Assembly: GCA_023423715.1 (NCBI GenBank)
Contig: JAFAFC010000006.1
Location: 39,511 to 103,510, forward strand
Length of the DNA: 64,000 nt
Reading direction: 5' to 3'
DNA from: Bacteroidota bacterium
GTDB taxonomy: Bacteria; Bacteroidota; Bacteroidia; Flavobacteriales; Weeksellaceae
Shown here piece after piece: positions 57,928-64,000 of this stretch (position 1 is the stretch's first letter; every line of letters begins with the position of its first letter). Under the pieces are notes generated by a model, which searched no databases, was not told the DNA's origin, and saw only the letters and a program-made list of their open reading frames with translations. Made by a program: the position numbers and the translations under genes.

Positions 57928-59214
57928 ATGTCAACTTATGTTGTAGTTGGACTTCAATACGGAGACGAAGGAAAGGGGAAAATTACAGACGTTTTATCGG
58001 CAAAATCAGACTATGTTGTGCGTTTCCAAGGTGGAGATAACGCAGGGCATACGGTGTATGTTGGTGACGAAAAATTTGTTCTTCACTTGCTTCCATCGGG
58101 AGTTTTGCAGTGCAAAGGAAAATGTATTATTGCCAATGGTGTCGTGGTGAATCCTAATGCGTTCATGAAAGAAATTGGCCAGATTGAAAGTAAAGGTCTG
58201 AGAACAGATCACGTATTTATCAGCCGTCGTGCGCACGTTATCATGCCGTATCACATTCTTCTAGACACGTATCGTGAAGAAGAAACGGGAGGAACTCAGA
58301 TTGGGACAACCAAAAAAGGAATTGGTCCTTGTTATGAAGATAAAATCGCTCGTGTGGGAATCCGTATGATTGATTTATTGAATCCTGAAGTGCTTCGTGA
58401 AAAGATTGAAAAGAATCTGAAAGTAAAAAATGCGCTTTTCGAAAAGTATTTTGAAAAACCTGCATTAAATGTTGACGATATTTATAATGAATATATTGCC
58501 ATTGGTGAGCTTTTAAAAGATCGTATCGTTGATACAGAATTAGAGCTTAACGAAGCAATTCAAGAAGGAAAAAATATCCTATTCGAAGGAGCACAAGCTC
58601 TTATGTTGGATATTGATTTCGGTACATATCCATATGTAACGTCTTCATCGCCTACAACTGGAGGTGTTTGTACAGGGGCTGGAGTTCCGCCAACAAGTTT
58701 GCAGAACTTAATTGGTGTTGCCAAAGCATATTGTACACGCGTTGGTCATGGACCTTTTCCATCTGAATTGGATAATGAATTAGGAGAGCATATCAGACAA
58801 ATCGGTAACGAATTTGGTGCAACAACAGGGCGTCCAAGAAGAACCGGTTGGTTAGATTTAGTTTCTTTGAAACACGCTTGTATGATTAACGGAATCAATA
58901 ATTTGGTGATCACAAAGTTGGATGTAATGACGGGGATCAAGCCATTGAAAATCGTTACGAAATACAAAACGGAAGATGGGAAAATCATTGATTATTTTAC
59001 ATCATCAACAACAAAATTGTACAACTACGAACCAATTTATGAAGAGTTGGAAGGTTGGGACGAAGATATTACGAAAGTAAGATCATACGACGAACTTCCG
59101 GAAAACGCTAAAAAATACATCGAGTTTATCGAAAATTATTTAGGTATCAATGTGTATTTGGTTTCAGTTGGTCCAGAAAGAAGTCAGAATATTATTAGAA
59201 AAGATTTATTTTAA
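57928..59214 (+). CDS. purA: Adenylosuccinate synthetase
   Basis: 428 residues. Makes adenylosuccinate from IMP, aspartate and GTP in AMP synthesis. GTP and IMP loops are clear: QYGDEGKGKITDVL with the catalytic Asp near residue 13, and GGDNAGHTV with the catalytic His near 41. TTGRPRRTGWLDLV and KLDVMTGI are further signatures. Divergent from hpt, so purine synthesis and salvage share one intergenic region. A terminator follows. Confidence 0.97.
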   Translation: MSTYVVVGLQYGDEGKGKITDVLSAKSDYVVRFQGGDNAGHTVYVGDEKFVLHLLPSGVLQCKGKCIIANGVVVNPNAFMKEIGQIESKGLRTDHVFISRRAHVIMPYHILLDTYREEETGGTQIGTTKKGIGPCYEDKIARVGIRMIDLLNPEVLREKIEKNLKVKNALFEKYFEKPALNVDDIYNEYIAIGELLKDRIVDTELELNEAIQEGKNILFEGAQALMLDIDFGTYPYVTSSSPTTGGVCTGAGVPPTSLQNLIGVAKAYCTRVGHGPFPSELDNELGEHIRQIGNEFGATTGRPRRTGWLDLVSLKHACMINGINNLVITKLDVMTGIKPLKIVTKYKTEDGKIIDYFTSSTTKLYNYEPIYEELEGWDEDITKVRSYDELPENAKKYIEFIENYLGINVYLVSVGPERSQNIIRKDLF

Positions 59215-59240
59215 ATAAATTCTTTTTCCATAAAATTTAA

Positions 59241-59272
59241 AAAGTCTCCTGTTTAGGGGGCTTTTTGTTTTT
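59241..59272 (+). terminator. Terminator of purA
   Basis: Stem AAAGTCTCC / GGGGGCTTT (G:T pairs) with a 6 nt loop and T residues. Confidence 0.8.
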
Positions 59273-59435
59273 ATTGATATGTGAAGAATAGGAACTATAA
59301 GGAAATTTTAAAAAATATGAAGATTATGTAAAATTTTGGCAAATAATTTGTAAAGATTAAATCAAAATGAGAAAAGGGTTACCAAACTAATAGCATGAAT
59401 GTTTTTTGAACCAAATGTATAACCTTAATATTTTT

Positions 59436-60266
59436 ATGATGAAAAATCTATTCAAAAAAGAGGACATTCAGTTTAATGAAATCCTATTCGAAGGCCGTAA
59501 CAAGGCCTATGGCGCCTACGATTTACGTATGGAATCCGACAGAATGCTTACACGTGCTTTGTTTGTTGGGTTGGGCTTGTTTGTAGCGGTTGCCGCAACG
59601 CCTTTTGTGGTTAAATCTTTAAAGTCAGATGTGGTACTTGATCCTCCTACAAAACCTGGGGCGGTAATTAACATTAAGTCAATTCATGAAAATGATGTTG
59701 TTGTGCCACCAAAAGAAGTTTTACCAGAAACTCCGCAAGTTGTACAATCGAAAGCTAGTGTTTTACCAACTCCAACAAATAATCCGAATGTTGAAAAAAC
59801 GGTAGGTAAAGTAACAGATCCGGGAATTCAAGGTCTTGAAGAAATCAAAGGTGTTCCGCCAGAAAGTGTGATTACGCCTCCAAAACCGTTTGTTGCTGAT
59901 CCGGGAACTGGAAAAGTTGATGTTATTCCTGCTCAGAAACCCGTGGTAAGTGATGATCCTGTCGTTAATGTCGATGTGGAAGCTGATTTTATGGGTGGTG
60001 TTAATTCATTCCGAAATAAAGTAATGGGGAATTTTGATACCAATCAGTTTGAAGGTTCGGGTGACAAAATGAGCGCGGTGATTACCTTTATTGTAGAACG
60101 TGATGGAAGTATTTCTAGCGTGAAAGCAGCTGGTAAAGATGCAGCTTTTAATAGAGAGGCGGAAAGAACCATTAAAAGTGTAAAAGGAAAATGGACTCCA
60201 GCAAAAGTGAAAGGCCAAGCCGTTCGTAGTTATTTTAAATTCCCAATTTCGATGATGTTCGAATAA
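59436..60266 (+). CDS. TonB family energy-transducer-like protein
   Basis: 276 residues from the first ATG of an ATGATG pair; the second (59439) is equally likely. Cytoplasmic head KNLFKKEDIQFNEILFEGRNKAYGAYDLR typical of Bacteroidota TonB proteins, one membrane helix at about 43-63, a long Pro/Val/Lys-rich periplasmic spacer, and a C-terminal TonB_C domain (GSISSVKAAGKDAAFNREAE, then WTPAKVKGQAVRSYFKFP). It should couple the proton-motive force to TonB-dependent receptors. ExbB/ExbD genes are not adjacent. The 3' end is followed by the inverted repeat with DnaA-like boxes. Confidence 0.9.
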   Translation: MMKNLFKKEDIQFNEILFEGRNKAYGAYDLRMESDRMLTRALFVGLGLFVAVAATPFVVKSLKSDVVLDPPTKPGAVINIKSIHENDVVVPPKEVLPETPQVVQSKASVLPTPTNNPNVEKTVGKVTDPGIQGLEEIKGVPPESVITPPKPFVADPGTGKVDVIPAQKPVVSDDPVVNVDVEADFMGGVNSFRNKVMGNFDTNQFEGSGDKMSAVITFIVERDGSISSVKAAGKDAAFNREAERTIKSVKGKWTPAKVKGQAVRSYFKFPISMMFE

Positions 60267-60287
60267 AGAAGGGAATTCAATATATTT

Positions 60288-60326
60288 TTATCCACAATTT
60301 TTAAAAATTGTGGATAATTTTTTTTC
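60288..60326 (+). terminator. Perfect 15 bp inverted repeat with two DnaA-box sequences; also terminator-like
   Basis: Arms TTATCCACAATTTTT (60288-60302) and its exact complement (60303-60317), then eight T. It works as a terminator for the TonB-type gene. Each arm also begins with TTATCCACA, the consensus DnaA box, one per strand, about 110 bp before parA. Confidence 0.75.
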
Positions 60327-60401
60327 TATATATGTCTATGATTCACAATACTTTACCTGTTTTGTAGTTATTAACAATAACCGCTCAAATTAAAAAAATC
60401 G

Positions 60402-60409
60402 TATTTTTG
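60402..60409 (+). promoter_or_regulatory. -7 promoter element of the parA operon
   Basis: TATTTTTG, 18 nt before the ATG at 60428. A small inverted repeat GTTATT-AAC-AATAAC (60367-60381) lies upstream. Confidence 0.6.
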
Positions 60410-60427
60410 AATTCGAGAAAAAGAAAT

Positions 60428-61225
60428 ATGGCAAAAATAATCGGAATTGCAAATCAAAAAGGAGGTGTTGGAAAAACAACCACAGCGGTTAATTTGGCTG
60501 CAGCATTGGGGGTTTTAGAAAAGAAAGTCTTGATCATTGATGCAGATCCTCAGGCTAATGCAACCTCAGGTTTGGGGGTGGAAGAAGTAAAATTTTCTAC
60601 CTATCATTTGTTGGAGCATAGCGTTGATGTACAACAATGTATTCAAAAAACATCGTCACCGAATTTAGATATTATTCCATCTCATATTGATTTGGTCGCT
60701 GCTGAAATTGAATTGGTAGACCGTGATCATAGAGAATATATGTTGAAAAAAGCACTAGAACCTGTTCGTAGTCAATACGATTATGTGGTGATTGATTGTG
60801 CACCGAGTTTGGGTTTAATTACGATTAATGCGCTTACAGCGGCAGATTCTGTGATTATTCCGATTCAATGTGAGTATTTTGCATTGGAAGGTTTGGGTAA
60901 ATTGTTGAATACAATTAAAAATGTTCAGAAAATCCATAATGCCGATTTGGATATTGAAGGTTTGCTTTTAACGATGTTTGATAGCCGTTTGAGATTGTCT
61001 AATCAAGTTGTAGAAGAAGTGAATTCTCATTTCCCAGAAATGGTTTTCGAAACAATTATTAGTCGAAATGTTCGTTTAAGTGAAGCACCTAGTTTTGGAG
61101 AAAGTATTTTGATGTACGATGCCGAAAGTAAAGGAGCAATCCAATATATTCAATTAGCAGAAGAAGTTTTGTTGAAAAACGAAAACAATTCTAAAAATTT
61201 AAAATCAGAAAGTATTGAAAGATAA
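60428..61225 (+). CDS. parA: Chromosome-partitioning ATPase ParA (Soj)
   Basis: 265 residues from the ATG at 60428 (MAKIIGIANQKGG); the longer frame upstream precedes the promoter. Deviant Walker A motif KGGVGKTTTAVNLA with the signature Lys at residue 11, then DADPQANAT, and Walker B VIDCAPSLG. Short chromosomal ParA without an N-terminal HTH. Moves ParB-parS complexes during segregation. parB begins with an 11 bp overlap. Confidence 0.96.
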   Translation: MAKIIGIANQKGGVGKTTTAVNLAAALGVLEKKVLIIDADPQANATSGLGVEEVKFSTYHLLEHSVDVQQCIQKTSSPNLDIIPSHIDLVAAEIELVDRDHREYMLKKALEPVRSQYDYVVIDCAPSLGLITINALTAADSVIIPIQCEYFALEGLGKLLNTIKNVQKIHNADLDIEGLLLTMFDSRLRLSNQVVEEVNSHFPEMVFETIISRNVRLSEAPSFGESILMYDAESKGAIQYIQLAEEVLLKNENNSKNLKSESIER

Positions 61226-62111
61226 AAAAAGAGCTATGGGTCGGGGTTTGGGAGCAATCCTGAGTTCAGAATCTAAAATTAGCATCAATTCGGCAACAGA
61301 CGAAGGCGCAGATAAATGGGTGGGAAATATTGTAGAAGTTCCTATCGAAGACATTTATCCCAATGCGACGCAGCCTAGAACCTATTTTGATGAAAAAGCT
61401 TTAGCCGATCTAGCGCAGTCGATACAAAATTTAGGGATTATCCAGCCGATTACTCTTCGCAAAGACAAAGATAAATTCGAGATTATCTCGGGTGAAAGAA
61501 GGTACAGAGCTTCCAAAATTGCAGGTTTAAAAACTATCCCAGCCTACATTCGTTTGGTTAATGATCAAGAATTGTTGGAGATGGCTTTGGTGGAAAACAT
61601 CCAGCGTGAAGATCTTGATCCAATAGAAATTGCATTAACTTACCAACGTCTTTTAGAGGAAATTGGGATGACGCAAGAAAATTTGAGTGGTCGAATTGGG
61701 AAGGAGCGAAGCACCATTACCAACTCGATTCGTTTGTTGAAGTTGAGTCCAGATATTCAAAATGCGGTTCGTAGTTCTGAAATTTCAGCAGGACATGGAC
61801 GTGCCATTTTGAGTTTGGAAACGGAAGCTTTACAAATTCAATTATTTCAATTAATCGTTAAAGAAAAATTGAATGTTCGCCAAGCGGAAGCCGCAGCAAC
61901 AGCTTTGAAAACGCCTCAAGATAAAACCGTAAAGGCAGTAAAGTCAATTTCTAATTTTCATAAGAAAGTTCAGAAAGATTTGTCAGATATTTTGGATGTT
62001 AAAGTGGAAATTAAAACCGCAGCCAACGGAAAAAAAGGAAAAATCGTTTTAGATTTTAAAAACGAAGCGGAATTAGAGCAAATCCTGTCACGAATCAAGA
62101 ATGAAGAATAA
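61215..62111 (+). CDS. parB: Chromosome-partitioning protein ParB (Spo0J)
   Basis: 298 residues if the TTG at 61215 is used (KDKKRAMGRGLGAILS); an ATG at 61236 would remove seven residues. The TTG start is preferred because the basic N-terminus carrying GRGLGAIL is the ParA-contact region. Box I reads EIISGERRYRASKIAGL with the CTP-binding GERR(Y/F)RA motif, and box II is ENIQREDLDPIEIA; a helix-turn-helix and C-terminal dimer domain follow. I found no clear parS palindrome in the window. The DUF5683 gene overlaps its end by 11 bp. Confidence 0.95.
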   Translation: MKDKKRAMGRGLGAILSSESKISINSATDEGADKWVGNIVEVPIEDIYPNATQPRTYFDEKALADLAQSIQNLGIIQPITLRKDKDKFEIISGERRYRASKIAGLKTIPAYIRLVNDQELLEMALVENIQREDLDPIEIALTYQRLLEEIGMTQENLSGRIGKERSTITNSIRLLKLSPDIQNAVRSSEISAGHGRAILSLETEALQIQLFQLIVKEKLNVRQAEAAATALKTPQDKTVKAVKSISNFHKKVQKDLSDILDVKVEIKTAANGKKGKIVLDFKNEAELEQILSRIKNEE

Positions 62112-62727
62112 ATTTTTTCTTTTGGTGTTCGGCTTAGCAGTTCAAATGGTATTTGGACAAGTAAAGCCCGTAGATACCTTAAAAGTTGCGACTTCCGCAA
62201 CGGTTTCAAGCGACACCATCAAAACAAATACAGATGTTATTCAGGATATCAATACCGTGAATGCACCGATCTCAAAACCTCAATACAGTCCAACAAAAGC
62301 GGGACTGTATTCTGCTGTTTTGCCAGGTTTAGGACAATATTACAATAAAAAATATTGGAAAATTCCTGTGGTTTGGGGCGGAATCGGAACAGGTGTTGGA
62401 ATCGCCTTATGGAATAACAAAAAGTACAATCGGTATCGAAATGCCTTTCTTGCGGAGCTTAATGGGCAAACGCATGAGTTCTCCGATATTCCAGGAATCA
62501 ACAAAGAAGTTTTGGGACGGACGCAAGATAAATTCAAACGTCAACGTGATTATTCTATCGCCATCACCGGTTTAGTGTACGCATTAAATATCATTGATGC
62601 CGTTGTTGATGCGCATTTATACGATCAAAAACACGATCCTGATTTGGCGATTAAGCCAACGGTTATTTATGATGAGTTCTCGAATCAGAATGCAAAAGCA
62701 GGATTAAGTATCAATTTCAAATTTTAA
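62101..62727 (+). CDS. DUF5683 membrane/secreted protein
   Basis: 208 residues. Signal peptide MKNKFFLLVFGLAVQMVFGQ and a DUF5683 core (SAVLPGLGQYYNKKYWKIPVVWGGIGTG) that includes two hydrophobic segments, then a helical tail (LVYALNIIDAVVDAHLYDQ). Found across Bacteroidota between parB and dapB; role unknown. It overlaps parB by 11 bp and dapB starts 9 nt later, so it is locked into the parAB operon. Confidence 0.85.
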   Translation: MKNKFFLLVFGLAVQMVFGQVKPVDTLKVATSATVSSDTIKTNTDVIQDINTVNAPISKPQYSPTKAGLYSAVLPGLGQYYNKKYWKIPVVWGGIGTGVGIALWNNKKYNRYRNAFLAELNGQTHEFSDIPGINKEVLGRTQDKFKRQRDYSIAITGLVYALNIIDAVVDAHLYDQKHDPDLAIKPTVIYDEFSNQNAKAGLSINFKF

Positions 62728-62736
62728 AATACAAGA

Positions 62737-63438
62737 ATGAAAATAGCTTTAGTAGGTTACGGAAAAATGGGGCAAATTATTGATCAAATTGCCATGGAAA
62801 GAGGTCACGAAATTGTGGCTCGTTTGAAAGAAAAACCTACTGTTGAGTCCTTAAATGGAGCCGAAGTTGCAATCGAATTTTCTAATCCTGAAGCGGCTTT
62901 TGAGAATATTAAATTCTGTCTTGAAAATCAAGTTCCTGTCGTTTGCGGGACGACCGGTTGGTTAGATAGAAAAGCAGAGATTGAAGAAATTTGTACTCAA
63001 AATGAAACTGGTTTTATTTACGGTTCTAATTTTTCATTAGGGGTAAATTTATTTTTTGCGTTGAACGAAAAATTGGCTCAAATGATGAAGCCTTTTCCGA
63101 ATTATCAAGTTCAATTGGAGGAAATTCACCACATTCATAAATTAGATGCACCGAGTGGAACGGCGATTACGTTAGCAGAAGGTGTTATCAACAATAATCC
63201 AGAATTTAATTCATGGAAATTGGAAGAAACTTCAGGCGATCAATTAGGGATTTTCGCTATTCGTGAAAACGAAGTTCCGGGAACGCATTCGGTGTATTAT
63301 CGTTCGCAAGTGGACGAAATTGAAATTAAACATACTGCTCATAACCGTAATGGTTTTGCTCTTGGGGCGGTGGTTGCTGCAGAATGGCTTGTCGGGAAAA
63401 AAGGAAACTTTACCATGAAAGATGTTTTAGGACTGTAA
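62737..63438 (+). CDS. dapB: 4-hydroxy-tetrahydrodipicolinate reductase
   Basis: 233 residues, shorter than the E. coli enzyme (273) as usual in Bacteroidota. NAD(P)H loop VGYGKMGQIIDQIA at the N-terminus, VVCGTTGW, and the catalytic region EIHHIHKLDAPSGTA with the His-His and Lys residues. It makes tetrahydrodipicolinate for lysine and diaminopimelate, hence peptidoglycan. Downstream of parAB-DUF5683 and upstream of lepB. Confidence 0.96.
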   Translation: MKIALVGYGKMGQIIDQIAMERGHEIVARLKEKPTVESLNGAEVAIEFSNPEAAFENIKFCLENQVPVVCGTTGWLDRKAEIEEICTQNETGFIYGSNFSLGVNLFFALNEKLAQMMKPFPNYQVQLEEIHHIHKLDAPSGTAITLAEGVINNNPEFNSWKLEETSGDQLGIFAIRENEVPGTHSVYYRSQVDEIEIKHTAHNRNGFALGAVVAAEWLVGKKGNFTMKDVLGL

Positions 63439-63489
63439 CATTTTTCGATGTCTATAAACTAATGAATTAATCAACTTTAAATAAGTACG

Positions 63490-64000
63490 ATGAATTATTT
63501 TTTAACCTACACGGTTTATGTTCTGATTTTGTCTGTTTTAATGGGCGTATCAACATGGAAATTGTTCAAAAAAATGGGCTACAATCCGCTTTTTGCGTTT
63601 GTTCCGTTTTATAACTATATGATTATCCAAAAGGAAACGAAACATCCAAAGTGGTGGGCGTTTCTAGCGTATCTTCCTATTGTTGGACCGATTATGATGA
63701 CGGTTTTTCACTTGTTTTTAATGAAAAAATTTGGGAAAACGTTATTTAAAGATCGAATTTTAACGGTGATTTTGCCATTTATTTATATGGCTATTGTTAA
63801 TTATTCTGCGAATACTGAGATTGAAGAAGAGGAAGATCACTATTTAACAGAAGAAGAGCGCAAGGCAAAGAAAAAAGATACTTTTATAGGTTCTATAACG
63901 TTTGCTGTCGTTTTTGCAACGATTATTCATACGTTTATTACGCAACCTTTTGGGATTCCGACAGGTTCTATGGAAAGAACGCTTTTGGTGGGTGATTTCC
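63490..64000 (+). CDS. lepB: Signal peptidase I, 5' part
   Basis: 170 residues are visible before the window ends. N-terminal membrane helices (residues about 4-25, 50-75, 85-100) and an acidic cytoplasmic loop (about 103-125) come first. Then a helix leads into the catalytic segment FGIPTGSMERTLLVGD, with the nucleophile Ser160. The catalytic Lys lies beyond the window. The long multi-helix N-terminal extension is typical of Bacteroidota LepB. It removes signal peptides from exported proteins. Gap of 51 nt after dapB; probably the same operon. Confidence 0.93.
   Translation, partial: MNYFLTYTVYVLILSVLMGVSTWKLFKKMGYNPLFAFVPFYNYMIIQKETKHPKWWAFLAYLPIVGPIMMTVFHLFLMKKFGKTLFKDRILTVILPFIYMAIVNYSANTEIEEEEDHYLTEEERKAKKKDTFIGSITFAVVFATIIHTFITQPFGIPTGSMERTLLVGDF

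Noticed and set aside
60267..62111. parS sites near parAB
   Set aside because: I looked for a TGTTTCACGTGAAACA-like palindrome and saw none by eye; an automated search with mismatches is needed before claiming absence.

Overview
This 64 kb window is AT-rich bacterial chromosome from the Bacteroidota, class Flavobacteriia. It is most likely from the Chryseobacterium/Empedobacter/Weeksella group (Weeksellaceae), though the genus cannot be fixed from sequence alone. The evidence is a set of lineage-specific families (DUF721 beside recF, DUF1599, BT_3928-type DoxX protein, GSCFA, DUF5683, OmpP1/FadL, DUF2490, DUF937-OmpA), the gene order hpt-adk-obgE, and promoters that match the Bacteroidota -7 consensus TAnnTTTG in front of almost every transcription unit. 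The region is mainly core housekeeping. There is no prophage, insertion sequence, CRISPR array or rRNA operon, and no gene-free stretch longer than about 300 bp apart from the tRNA cluster at 16.5-17.0 kb.

Layout. 0-3 kb: end of a Gcr/site-specific-recombinase-type membrane protein and a convergent UbiA-like/recF/DUF721 operon. 3-9 kb: one giant secreted alpha-2-macroglobulin-like protein. 9-16.5 kb: small secreted and VOC proteins, two glycosyltransferases, an rRNA N2-guanine methyltransferase, a second methyltransferase, aspartase and a lipoprotein amidase. 16.6-16.9 kb: tRNA-Ser(GCT), tRNA-Pro(TGG), tRNA-Arg(TCT). 17-25 kb: a glycosyltransferase and a long leftward block with DUF1599, a phosphatase-like protein, a BT_3928-type protein, a TerB-like protein, tpiA, prmA and an SH3 protein, with folP diverging from it. 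25-31 kb: dnaG, clpP, grpE-dnaJ, mntH. 31-37 kb: DUF937-OmpA protein, proS, an aromatic/glycine-rich lipoprotein paired with a FadL-type porin, and a ZIP transporter. 37.5-41 kb: a small surface-polysaccharide locus. 41-49.5 kb: a GH13 lipoprotein with a TlpA-like oxidoreductase, three small hypotheticals, a DeaD-type helicase, a DUF2490 protein, and DUF47 plus Pit phosphate transporter. 49.5-57.7 kb: polyprenyl synthase, GSCFA, tatD, rhlE, a zinc-ribbon methyltransferase, hpt-adk-obgE. 57.9-64 kb: purA, a TonB-type protein, then parA-parB-DUF5683-dapB-lepB (lepB runs off the window).

The observations most worth following are these. (1) The alpha-2-macroglobulin carries a SusC/RagA-type VVVVGYGTQKK signature exactly where a bait region would lie, and its thioester site has decayed to S-A-D-V. 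(2) DnaG lacks all four zinc ligands and DnaJ keeps only one of its two zinc centres. (3) mntH has a perfect 18 bp palindrome in its promoter spacer. (4) A 20 bp symmetric element drives two methyltransferase genes in opposite directions. (5) Several genes have the -7 element 5-6 nt before the start codon, which predicts leaderless mRNAs. (6) Two consensus DnaA boxes form the arms of an inverted repeat just upstream of parA. None of these alone proves a new system, and most of the window is ordinary core genome.
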